From the NCBI GenBank assembly GCA_009733575.1, contig ML769438.1, positions 186,001 to 250,000 of the forward strand: DNA of 64,000 bases, in the 5' to 3' direction. The notes under the pieces were generated by a model, which saw only the letters and a list, made by a program, of their open reading frames with translations, did no database searches and had not been told where the DNA came from. The stretch comes from Gymnopus androsaceus JB14. Lineage: Eukaryota > Basidiomycota > Agaricomycetes > Agaricales > Omphalotaceae. The translations under genes and the position numbers were made by a program. Positions 45,482 through 56,166 of this stretch are shown here, piece after piece; the first letter of the stretch is position 1, and every line of letters begins with the position of its first letter.

Positions 45482-46838
45482 CTGGTTTCCTGTTTGGGAT
45501 CAGGACAAAAACAACTGTATCCAACAAAACTCGTACGTGTGTGAAAGCTACTGCAAGATTCAAATATTTGCTTGCCATAGGGACTTTCTGACAGGTCGCG
45601 TCGCTTGTGTATGTATTGCCAGATTATCCTCGGTGCTCAAAGCTGATGCCTTATTTCAGTGCTTTAGATTGGTCGCATTTTTCATTCGCAATACCTGTGT
45701 TGTATCAACAAGTTTCGGCAACTTGAGCGTAATTAACCAGGCTATTTGGTAGGTACTGTGATGTTATATTTCTCTATACACATTCTAACGCTTGAGCAGG
45801 AGCGATCAGTCTATATATACATTGAGTGGTTTCTCGAGCTCCTCATTTTCCGTCAGGTGTTATGCTGCTTTGGTTGGGTGTTAGTGCCGTTAGAGCTTAC
45901 GGTCTTCGATAGTGATCGATGTAGGTGATGATAGTACGTACATGTAATAGCTACTCTTTAATCTATATGGTGTATTTTATATTGTCCTTGCAATATACAT
46001 AATTGTTCTATCTTTTGTATGTGTGTATCCCATCCAAAGGATGAATGGACAGTACAGGAAAGGACAGTATGGATTGAGTATGGAGATGGTATGGGAGTTT
46101 CCATACATTGGGTATGGAAACTTTGCGACGCTGTAGCAGCCATACATCCTGACCATGTATGGAGTTTGTATGGAGTGTATGGTACCATACCTCCATACAC
46201 TTGTGAAAGTGCTGATGTTGCAAATTTGGAATCTGTTTCTTATGCACAGCAATGCAGCTAAAGGCAAGGGGGTAAAATTCCTTCAGTAATTGGTAGTAGT
46301 TGATACTGATTATATTGTTGTTGCAGTAGATATAAGAGGCAGTAGATGGTAGATAATATAGAGGATATCCAGCGAGAACCATCATCAACATTGTTGAACA
46401 ATGTGGACAATGGAAGTAAGTAAAGCGCAAGCTGTGCAAGCTGTGCAAGCCATGATATCGGGATTCCCACTGCAGTCGGACTTATAAATTGCAAGAAATG
46501 GTCTGATTTGGTTGATTTACGGCTTGTACAGGAACCGTATACGGCCGTATTTGTACGGTCATATACGGGTGGTATCACTCCCGTAGTCATAACCGTATAC
46601 CTACAGTGGTTAGTGGTATATGATACAGGTACAGGTACCCGTAAAACCGTTACCGTAAGCTGTATCTTACGGTTACAGTGCGGATCCCTAGGTAGGGCAA
46701 ACCCTTTACTTGTACCACATCATTCCAATTGAGCAAATTTCTTTCCTTCTTTAGACCCTGAGTGTTGTACACATATTAAAGGAGTGTCAAACAGTAGTAG
46801 GAAGCAACGAATGTTTTTATTATGGTCGGAAACTCCGT
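45225..46838. repeat. Segment Z, copy 2
   Basis: Second copy of 42008-43621 with few differences. It ends at the same base (GGTCGGAAACTCC) but is followed by a MITE T copy instead of RE1. Confidence 0.88.
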
Positions 46839-46852
46839 ATAAGTGAAAGAAA

Positions 46853-47432
46853 TAAGTTACCTTATAATTCGAAATCCGCTATCTTATTTGATACTCCGCT
46901 ACCTTATTCGAATTTAAATACAATGTATGACTTTGAAATACATTATATATTCACTTGTATTGTACAAAACATGTCTGTGATTGTGCATATTAGGCTACAG
47001 GCTAGCTCCCAATACATTTATGGTTGCTGGCTAATTATGCATTGTTGTTGAGACAAGATCTATGACTTATGAATAATTTGATGGTTACTACCATGCCAAT
47101 GAAGCCTTATATGACTAAAATTAAACACTTCAAGTCAATTCTGGTGTTTTAGAGGTGGTCACAGACAGGAGAACATGTAAAAATGAAGGACTGAAAGTTC
47201 TATCTGTTCCTGGCAGTAGTAAGCTTGCTTAAATCATGACCCATACACCTGAATACAGTTTAGTAGTGCCTGTAACACATTGCATAGCCTTCAATAGACA
47301 TCTACAATGTTATTTACAGCTTAAGGTAGAATAAGATAGAATGAGGTAATAAGGTAAAACAAGTTAAATAAGTTAACTTGGTAAGGCTAAGGTAGCAATA
47401 AGGTAGCGGAGTTTGAAAATCCCAGGTAATTT
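46853..47432. mobile_element. MITE family T, diverged copy
   Basis: Same ends and order as 33672-34300 (AAGTTACCTTATAATTCGAA with CCGCTATCTTATTTG on the left; AAGGTAGCGGAGTTTGAAAA on the right) but clearly diverged in the interior, so it inserted independently of the S duplication. Confidence 0.8.
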
Positions 47433-47564
47433 GGTAGCCACCGTTCAATTTGCGTTCAATTCCGTTGAGAATTGAGTAAGCTATTGAGGTGTAAAGCGAT
47501 TTGGCGTGCAGGCATCTTTATACGTGAGATACCGTAAATATACACACGTGATCACATAATGTCT

Positions 47565-48342
47565 CACGTCTGAATTTGGACATGAGTCTGAACAGACATG
47601 GGACATGGGCCTAACTTTTGAGTCTCAGTCATTGTATTAAGCACTCATATGATGAGATGACCGTGAGAGCTTTCAAGCAAGCTGAGGCCGCTGGAAAAAA
47701 ACTACTTTTTCCAGAGAAAAGATGTACTTCGTCTTCTCACTGAACGCGCCCAGGGCCCTAAAGTTTGGGATTGCTTGTGGGATCTTTTGAAAACCCTTTC
47801 AACGGGGCAGTTGACTACGAGCCACCCAGGACCCACCGTGGTGGAATCAGGTTGTGAGTTTGTAGTGTGCTTCGATCTGATATCAATACTGGTCACGGTC
47901 CTCGGTAATGTTTCAAATGCGCGGTTTTTTTTTTCTGAGTAAATGAAAGGCTGTCCAATCTCCTTTTGACAGCAGAAATCAGAAAAGCGCTCCGTGTCTC
48001 ACTGACACAGAGCCAACATTAACATCTCGAGACGCGGGAGCTTGAGCTCAACTACGAACTTACGGCAGCAGGCACTTATCCATCTTTATTACATCTTTAT
48101 TTGTATTATACCGTTCCAACGTGTTGCGTTAGTTCCACACACATTACACTGATTGTGGGAGTGATCACAATTCACGGACATAAGATGAATCCGAAGATCA
48201 GAATTTCTTCTTCATATGCGAAAAAGATCAAATATTTCCCAAAGCGTTGTATAATTAATATAGAAAACTTAAGACAGAAAACTTAAGAAGCCATTCCACC
48301 TAAAGAAGTTTACAACCGCCACCATGGATGTGCATCTTGATT
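47565..48342 (+). pseudogene. Duplicated terpene synthase upstream region and first codons
   Basis: Same order and orientation as 20650-21431. The start context CCGCCACCATGGATGTGCAT is preserved at about 48322, and homology stops about seven codons into exon 1 (after CATCTTGATTT), where unrelated sequence takes over. It contains small indels relative to the first copy. It is either a truncated paralog of the synthase gene or a captured promoter. It lies 1.1 kb upstream of the second P450. Confidence 0.75.
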
Positions 48343-49480
48343 TATTTTACACGATCAATTTGGCAGGACAAGGAACTCCGCGTTCATCGAAGTCTTTTTG
48401 TTTTCTTCATAAAGGTAAGCCCGCTCAGGTTGAACTTGTATAAGTATTTCTATTCATTTCGAAGCTGCTCAAATCCGAGAGCACCAAATCATTACTTTGG
48501 TTGAATTCGCGACCAGTCGCCAGGTACGAAGGAGGGAAGTTTTATTATGTGGTACAGCCTTCTATGCTGGGGTCCTGAGAGGTTTTACAGCTGACTTTCG
48601 CATTGTCCAACTACAATGGCCGAGTTACATGAAAGTTCTCATTACAGTAATTTGCATTGAAAACGTCAGTCCGAGATTCTGACGCCCGGCCTTGTTTATG
48701 TATGTTTGCGTCACTTACAAGTTTCAATTAGGCCGAGCTGCCGTTGTAGTGGCGCGAATGTATTGCCAGCTGGTCCAAGCACACACACATAAACAATGTT
48801 GTCAGAATCTTCGACTAACGTTTTCAATGCAAATTACTGTATGATTCAATACCAGTGCACAGTGGCATGACGTGTCCGTGAAGCTGGCCATATAGTCTGG
48901 TTTATGATTATCATTAATAGCCTAGACCTTACTAACTCCGAAACTGTGCGGAGTTACCGTAAACATGGGTCAAAATAAGGAGCATTGCTTGTGATATATG
49001 GCTAGGAGATTTAGTATGACTATTACGACACTGAGAGCCAACAAATGGCTGCCAAAATGGATCAGAATACTCTACTCGGATCCCGTCTGATACTCGCAGA
49101 AGGGCTCCTATCAAAATGAGAGCCAGCGAGCCTTCCATGCGGCGGCCGCGGGAAACTGGATCCGAGTCCTCAGAACCCATGTGATACTTCATATACATCG
49201 AACCAGAAGCTCCCTTCGGACTCTAAGGAGTCATCTGAATGTATGGATTTCTAAGAGCGCTATACTTATTTGGTGTCAAGATCATTGCTGAATTGCCCTA
49301 TCTATCCCTCCCACAGTTCTCCAGAGCCTGAATTATCATTGGCGCTGGTACGCTGTCAGTGTGACTCCCTGGTAACTGAGATCAAATGTATGATTTCCTA
49401 ATTCGGATGACGTTGACTTGAAAGGACATAAAAGGTGTGTAAGCCACTCCCAAAAGTTCCCGCAACATACGAGTTCAACA
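48343..49480. other. Stretch between the synthase relic and the second P450
   Basis: No gene is recognised. Two near-inverted motifs (CATTACAGTAATTTGCATTG with AAAACGT near 48640, and the complement near 48820-48842) bracket about 200 bp and may be the ends of a small MITE. A TATA-like ATAAAAG is at 49428-49434, about 50 bp before the P450 ATG. Confidence 0.45.
48638..48842. repeat. Possible short inverted-repeat element
   Basis: CATTACAGTAATTTGCATTG followed by AAAACGTCAGTCCGAGATTC at 48638-48680 is matched in complement near 48805-48842 (GAATCTTCGACTAACGTTTT then CAATGCAAATTACTGTA). Arms are about 40 bp with mismatches and the interior is about 120 bp. One copy only. Confidence 0.55.
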
Positions 49481-51601
49481 ATGCTTTATACCTTGACAAT
49501 TATTGCGGCGATGATCATTGTCTACGCCATTCGGCAATATTCAATCCACCGCTCCACCTTGTTGCCACCTGGTCCTGCAGGATTACCAATTGTCGGAAAT
49601 TTGAATGATATGCCTAAAGAACGCGAATGGCTTACCTATTCCCGATGGTATAAGCAATATGGTAGTCCTTGATTGTTGTAAAATTTCGAGAATTTTGCTT
49701 ACCTTGATTTTCTTAGGTGAAATAGTTCATCTTAAGATATTTAGCCAGCATATAATTGTCCTCAACTCAGCGGTAGCGGTGAAGGAATTGTTAGATAAAC
49801 GATCCTCGAACTTCTCTGACCGTCCATGTAAGCCAAGCGATAGGATGTCTTTACTGCAGTATTGAGTGATATTTTCTTTAGATAGTCTCATGATTTGTGA
49901 TTTAATGGGCTGGAAATGGAATTTGGGCCTCATGCCCTATGGTGGCTATTGGAGAAGGCACCGTCGAATGTTCCATCAATACTTTTACGCCGCTGCTGCT
50001 AAAAGACACTATGGAGTCCAACAAATGATTGCAAGAGGTCTGCTTCAGCGGTTATCCACAAAACCGGAGGAATTCAATTCTCACCTGCGGTGGTATGTCT
50101 TGCATTCATATTTTCATTCATTCTTATCCATAGATTGGTAGGTTTGCTGGATCAATCATCTTGAAGATTGTTTATGGCTACAATGTCCATCCGGAAAATG
50201 ACCACTATGTTGAACTTGCAGAAGCTGCAGATCGTGGACTTATCGAAGCTATGAATGCCGGTGCCTTCTTGGTTGATACTCTCCCATTCTGTAAGTTGGT
50301 TAGCAGTTGCAGGAAGTGTAGAAACTGATTCACGTGGACTGCAGTAAGAGTTTTGCCAGACTGGTTTCCAGGCGCAGGATTCAAAAAAAAGGCAGAATTA
50401 TGGAAGAAATCAGCAATGGAACTTAGGGAAAGCCTTTTCAAAGAAATACAGGAAAATATGGTATGCTTGGTCTAAAGCCAGTGGTCTAAGTTAACTAATT
50501 GTAACTTACTAATATCATACAGCAGGAGGAAACTGCAGAGAGCTCATTTGTGCATGATAATTTAACCAAGATTAAATTATCAACCTCAATGCCTCTGGAT
50601 GAAACAGATGTGGTTCAGAACTGCGCAGGTGTTGCTTATGCAGGTGTGTGTGCCAGTACACCATTACATCACCTACTGATCAAACCCCCCCCAGCTGGGA
50701 TAGATACAGTACGTTCCTTGCTGTCTTTACCCATGGACACTTATTGATAGTGCTTAGATTGTATCAACTCTTTCCACATTTCTTTTAGCAATGATGCTGC
50801 ATCCTGAAGTTCAAGCTCAAGCTCAAGCTGAAATAGACGCTGTCATCAGTGCTCATCGCCTCCCTGACTTCTCAGATGAGGAAAAACTACCCTTTGTTCA
50901 CTGTGTTATTGCGGAAACAATGCGATGGCAGCCTTCCACTCCTCTGGCTTTACCTCATCAAAGTATTCTTGAAGATGTATACAAAGGCTACTATATTCCA
51001 GCTGGTAAGTGACAACATAATGCTCAATATCCATGGTTATGCACATCAAAATACCAGGCTCCATTGTTGTAGGAAATCTCTGGTACAACAGTCTTTACCA
51101 TGTCAGAGCTCAGAACAAAGCACAGCTAATGCTTTTCTCAGGGGAATCTTGCATGATGAAAATGTTTATCCAGAGCCTTTCTCATTCAAACCTAAGCGTT
51201 TCTTATGTAAAGATGGGTCAGTGTTACCACTACCATTACAAACATTTGGTTTTGGTCGCCGGTAGGTGTACGGTGTAAATACATGAGGCATTTCACTGAT
51301 ATTACTTGTTTTGTCTGGCAGTGCTTGCCCTGGGAAACATCTTGCTCTAAACTCGATTTGGATTGCTGTCATATCAATTCTGGCTACCTTTGATATTTCA
51401 AAGCCAGTGGATAAGAATGGACAAGAAATTGAACCTGAGGTTGTGTATTTGCCTGGTGCTGCTTCGTAAGATTGTCCAATTAATTAATGACCTTGCACTG
51501 AAACTAATGTGCTCTGCAGACATCCAAAACCTTTCCAGTGTATGCTTACTCCCCGTTCACAAAGACTTGGGAAGTTGAGTAAGCTTGAGAATGATGTTTA
51601 G
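49481..51601 (+). CDS. Cytochrome P450 monooxygenase, complete, 12 exons
   Basis: Membrane-anchored haem monooxygenase of the same broad type as the gene at 10404-12654. Exons: 49481-49661, 49717-49827, 49882-50092, 50142-50290, 50345-50460, 50523-50643, 50695-50708 (14 nt), 50758-51004, 51058-51082 (25 nt), 51142-51261, 51322-51465, 51520-51601; 1521 nt, 506 aa, no internal stop. Seen: anchor helix MLYTLTIIAAMIIVYAI, hinge LLPPGPAGLP, I-helix AGIDT (297-301), E354-TMR, haem loop FGFGRRACPG with Cys434. The 14 nt exon is needed to build the I-helix motif. Start ATG 49481 precedes the anchor. Substrate unknown; a terpene is plausible given the synthase relic just upstream. No CYP number assigned. 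Confidence 0.93.
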
Positions 51602-52035
51602 GAGTTTAAGCTTTACGTGTCTTCCTACATTGAAACTGCGAATACTTAAAACTATGTTTGGTCCTTTATTTGGACTTCTGAAGTAAGCGCTTGCGTTGTT
51701 TGAAATCTAACTCAAGGGGATAATTCTTTTTGACAACCCCGTTGGCGTCCGACAACCCCACTTCCGGCATCAAAAGATCATGTGATTGCTGTCACGCCGC
51801 GTTTTCGCCGGAAGCGCTTGTTTTCGTCTGTCTGCTTTAACGTTGCTTTTCTTGTGTTGTCATACAATGCCACTTGCAAAAATTCGAACGGAAACCACCC
51901 TCTGACCGATTTATGACCACAAGGCTACTCATACAACAACTTGGATATCCAGTTTAGCTTCAACTTGAGCATGTAGAGACTTGATTGCAGTGGCCGTGGC
52001 GCTGCATCAAGAACTCCTGGGAGATGGTATTATTC
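51602..52035. other. Intergenic stretch 3' of the second P450
   Basis: About 430 bp with no recognisable gene or repeat before the RE1 copy starts. Confidence 0.5.
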
Positions 52036-52900
52036 ACTTCAGTCACCTACTAAAAAGTACCTTGTTAGGCTCAACTTTTGACCCAATAGTTGGCCCTAAG
52101 AGGGGTCGAAATCCCCGGGATATCCCATCTGGGATCACCCAAGTGTCTGGGGTCCTGGCATGGGACATCCATGGAACATCCACAGTAGGCTAGTAATTGG
52201 ATATCCCACCCACTTGAGTATGTGGGATTCCCAGGTAACAAGGTAGCTGGATATCCCACTCAACTGAGTGTGTGGGATTCCCAGGTAACAAGGTAGCTGA
52301 GATATCCCACCCACCTGAGTGTGGGGGATTCCCAGGTAGCAAGGTAACTGGATATCTCATCCACCTGAGTATGTGGGATTCCCAAGTAACAAGGTAGCTA
52401 GATATTGCATCCACCTGAGTATGTGGGATTCCCAGGTAACAGGGTAGCTGGATATCCCACCCATCCTGAGTATGTGGGATTCCCAGGTAACAGGGTAGCT
52501 GGATATCCCACTCAACTGAGTATGTGGGATTCCCAGGTAACAAGGTAGCTGGATATCCCACCCAATTAAGTAGGTGGGATTCCATTCCAGGCTACCACAA
52601 TTTATATTATGTTAGATAGGCCAGAGTGTAAAAATCCAGTATCTAATATGAAGTATTCAAGTAAATCCATAGGAAATCCAGGGCCATGGACTCCAGGGTC
52701 CTAGGACCTCTGGCATCTCTGGATTCCATGACTCCTTAGTATTGGCTACCAAATATCTATTGATAGTGATAGTGATGACTGCCTCATCAAGTCATCTGAC
52801 AACCTATCTCTACTGATCCCATCAACATTCATCTGACACTGTCACATAGTATGAATTAAAATCTTTGAAATAGTGATTGATAGTTATAGTAATGACTTTC
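52036..52900. repeat. Satellite-bearing repeat family RE1, copy 2
   Basis: Matches 43622-44530 from CTTCAGTCACCTACTAAAAA on, including the satellite array and the region with TTGATAGTGATAGTGATGAC. The right end merges into a related unit (TAATGACTTTCTCATC and CATGGGACACTGTCACA) that is the arm of the inverted-repeat element below. Confidence 0.85.
52195..52580. repeat. 50 bp tandem satellite, about 7.7 units
   Basis: Same unit as 43790-44225, with unit-specific variants (CACCCATCCTGAG; GTGGGGGATTCC) and occasional one-base indels, so the arrays have diverged independently. Confidence 0.95.
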
Positions 52901-54088
52901 TCATCTATACCCAACAACCTACCTCTGCTGATCCCACCAGCACTCATGGGACACTGTCACACATACCATTGATTAAACTGTTTATTACTATGAGGATGGA
53001 TTCCAGAAGGAGACCTAAGGATGAGGTGTACTGTATATACAGTGTGATAGTGTGACATGTGTCACATTAAAAAAAGTTGGGCATCAGGTGCCATAATTAG
53101 TGAAAAAACCATGAAAAATCATGAAAATATTATAGGATGAGTTCGCAGCCTGTACATCACTTTTAAAGCTATACAGTATAGTAGTCTATAGAACCCATGA
53201 ACAAACAAATATACTGGTCCATGGATTCTGTGAACTACAAAATTTACTGTTCGGTGGAATCTCTAAGTGCTGGGAGGTTGGAAAACAATGCCTAATTATT
53301 TACATCATTTTCATGATTTTTTGGCAGATTTATGAATCCCAAGTTATTGGTAATAGTACAGCCATTAGATTATTTACTAGTCTAAGTTATTGGTATATTA
53401 CAACCATTAGATTAGTTACTAGTACAAGTTATTGGTACTAGTACAACCATCAGATTATTTACTAGTCCAAGTTATCGGTATATTATAACCATTTAGTTAC
53501 TAGTGCAAGTTATTGGTACTAGTACAACCATTAGATTAGTTACTAGTCTGACTTATTGGTAGTAGTATTATAACCATTATATTAGTGACTAGTACAAGTT
53601 ATTGGTACTAGTACAACCATTATATTAGTGACTAGTACAAGTTATTGGTACTAGTACAACCATTAGATTAGTTACTAGTCTGACTTATTGGTACTATTAT
53701 AACCATTAGATTAGTTACTAGTACAAGTTATTGGTACTAGTACTACAAACTAATAGCTACTAGTATGACTTAGTACTACATGTTACTGCTACCAATGCCA
53801 GTACTAGTAAAGTACAGTGTTACTTATATACATCTAACTACATCTATTGGTGCTTATGGGCGCCTATTTTACCAAAAAAAAAAGGTTGAGAATTGAGCTT
53901 GATAAATCTCGGAAAAATCATAAAAATCATGAAAATATCTAGGCAGTGCTGCCCCGCCATCCCGGCGCTTATGAGTGCTTATTTTGTCAAAATATCAGGA
54001 ATTGGGATTGATAAATGTTGAAAAAATCATGAAAAATCACGGAAATATTTCGGCATTGTTCTTCCACCTCCCAGCACTTAGGAATTCC
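52870..54088. mobile_element. Long inverted-repeat element, left arm and core (right arm at 62503)
   Basis: The left arm (about 52870-53340; TACTATGAGGATGGATTCCA, AAAAATCATGAAAATATTAT, AATCTCTAAGTGCTGGGAGG) is matched in reverse complement by 54000-54088 joined to 62508-63085. The Gypsy element inserted into the right arm, splitting it at ATTCC. The core 53340-54000 is a minisatellite plus AT-rich sequence. Full length without Gypsy would be about 1.8 kb. No transposase is visible. Confidence 0.75.
53340..53760. repeat. ACTAGT-type minisatellite
   Basis: About ten imperfect units of roughly 40-45 bp built from AAGTTATTGGTACTAGTACA and ACCATTAGATTAGTTACTAG. It sits at the centre of the inverted-repeat element. 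Confidence 0.9.
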
Positions 54089-54698
54089 TGTTAGGACCGT
54101 GCTACCGGAGGGGAGCCGGGCCTGAAAGAAGTCAAGCCGGGTCGGACCGAAGTATAAACCGAAGCAACCGAAGTAGTTGCCGACCGGAGACACGAGAAGG
54201 AAGCGGACCGCGGACCGTCTATTAGGACGGGCCCTCGCTACGCCGAATGGTCCTGTAGGAAATGGAAGCAACAACACCGAAGGTTGTTGGTAAGAATGTC
54301 CGAGATGGACTTGATGACGCCGAAGGTCGTCGGTGAGTAAAGGATCAAGGCCGGAAGGCATTGAGTCGAGTATAGGGTTAATCCAAGTCGATATTTAAAC
54401 TAAAGACTACTATAGAAGATGAGTCGGCTTATATACGGTAGTCCTTATTGTTAAATAAAGATAATAGCTTCCCGTACGATATAGGTCGGCCGGGAAGGAG
54501 AATAATAAGTAATTGTCTTTCGGTTAGAGTAATTGTTAAACGTGAGAATGAATGGGAAACAATAAGAAACGGACCGAAAGGGACCGAGGTGACCGGCCCG
54601 ACCGGCTCGGTCACTTAGAAGAAAATATCCGATATAAGTACAGAGGAATCTCGGTCGTCTCGGTAAGTGTACTGGCCGTAGCCGGCATGGTCGTAACA
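54089..54698 (-). repeat. Gypsy 3' LTR
   Basis: 610 bp, differing from 61893-62502 at 11 positions by eye, all transitions within CpG/TpG/CpA contexts and no indels. Confidence 0.93.
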
Positions 54699-54842
54699 GT
54701 ATCCCCCTCTTGGCCGGAGCCCTCGACGGCTAAGATGATGTCCGAAATCTGACTTTGAAAAAGATCAGAGTTCTGTTGATGGAATAGTGATCGGAATGAA
54801 TCTTGTTAAGATCTGCCTCATGGTTTTGATTGCCGTGATGGC

Positions 54843-54849
54843 TATAAAA
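54843..54849 (+). promoter_or_regulatory. TATA box of the antisense gene
   Basis: TATAAAA, 51 bp before the ATG at 54900, inside the retrotransposon and independent of the LTR promoter, which drives the other strand. Confidence 0.6.
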
Positions 54850-54899
54850 TCAGAACCGTTTCGTTGGACTTGTAAAAATTTCCTTTCTTCCCTACCACC

Positions 54900-55890
54900 A
54901 TGTCTGACTTCGATCCCTCTGCTCCCATCCCCGACGACGACGTCGATATCGCAGAGATGGAGAAAGCCCTTGCTGCTGCCAAGGAGAAGAAGGAGAAGAT
55001 TCGGCGCGTGAGAGAAGAAGCGGCCCGAATTGCTCGCGAGGAGGCAGATCGGCTCGCCTATGAGGAGGCCGAGAGAAAAGCAGAAGAGGAGCATCTCGCA
55101 AAGGAAGAGGCCGAGAGGAAAGCCGAAGAAGAACGTTTGGCCAAGGAGGAAGCCGAACGCAAGGCTCGTGAAGATGAGGAGGCTAAGGCTCGGGCCGAGG
55201 AAGAGGAGCGCACAAGACGTCGTGACTTGGCCGAGAAGACTGCCGATCAGGCGATCGCTGAGATGCGTGCAGCGGAAGAAAAAATCGTTGCGGAGCAGAA
55301 GAAGAAGGAGAAGGATGCGGCTGCCGCGAGGGTGGCCGAAAGTAGTCGGTCAGGTGCGCGGGGTGGCAAAAAGAAAGTAAGTTTTTCCCGTCAGCTATCT
55401 TTTCCGAGCCGAGCTAACTTATTTTCTGAAGTCCTCGAAAACGGTGGACGGATCCGACTCGGGGATCGAGATTGTAGAAGGTCTGGCACCCAAGCCTAAG
55501 TCGGGGATGACCGAGCTAGGGAAGAGGAAAAGGGTCTCCACCAAGGAGGTCGGTGTCGGAGAGGCGTTCCCGACAAAGTGTGGAGAATGCGAAAAGCAGG
55601 GCCGAGACTCCTGCACCCGGTGGTCCCTCAAGGGTACCACGTGCGAAGGTTGTCACAAGGCAAAGGTAAGGTGTTCGCATACCGACCAGTCGAAGGGAGG
55701 TCCGAGGAAGAGAATGAAGAAGGACGGAGGTGAAGGGTCGGTTGCGGGTTTGTCGACTGAGTTCGAGGACGCCGTTCTCGATCGGTTCAATTGGTTGGTT
55801 CGACTTTTGTCAAAGGGAAAAGGAAAGGCGAAGGAGGAGACCGAAGATGAGGAGGATGAAGAAGAGGATGATGATGAAGATGTGGAGTGA
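54900..55890 (+). CDS. Antisense accessory gene of the Gypsy element: coiled-coil, Zn2Cys6-like protein
   Basis: Predicted nuclear protein of unknown role, encoded opposite to gag-pol. Exons 54900-55376 and 55432-55890 with a clean GT/AG intron give 311 aa with no stop. Seen: residues about 15-150 are an Ala/Glu/Lys/Arg-rich coiled coil with EEAERKAEEE-type repeats; basic patches GGKKK and GKRKR; six cysteines at 209, 212, 220, 230, 233 and 240 (C-x2-C-x7-C-x9-C-x2-C-x6-C, with CEGCHKAKVRCS), close to a fungal binuclear zinc cluster; and an acidic tail of about 20 residues. The ATG is in CCACCATGTC, a TATA box is 51 bp upstream and AATAAA is 31 bp after the stop. It sits between the chromodomain end and the 3' LTR. 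Its purine-rich coding text lacks the nonsense changes seen in pol. Confidence 0.85.
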
Positions 55891-56130
55891 GCAATCGGTT
55901 GACCGGTTCGGTGGCCGTAAAATAAAATTTTGGACTTGTATGTAATTGAAAATGTTTCTTCTGAGTTTAAATACGGCCGAATAGGCCGAGTAAGAAAAAT
56001 TTAAGTAGTATAAAAAAATAAAAAGTCCTAAGTAGAAGGATTGCGGCCGGGCACAACCAGGCGGTAGGAGACAATCGCTCAATTTACTATCATTGCAATT
56101 GTCCCCGAGACCGCTGGAGGTCTCGGTCTG
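55891..56130. other. Spacer between the antisense gene and the pol 3' end
   Basis: AT-rich, with the AATAAA of the antisense gene at 55921-55926. The minus-strand pol reading ends near 56167 with ADS and a TAG, so the two genes are convergent and separated by about 275 bp. Confidence 0.6.
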
Positions 56131-56166
56131 GAAACGAAAAGAAAAAACGGAGGAAAGGAAGCGTAC

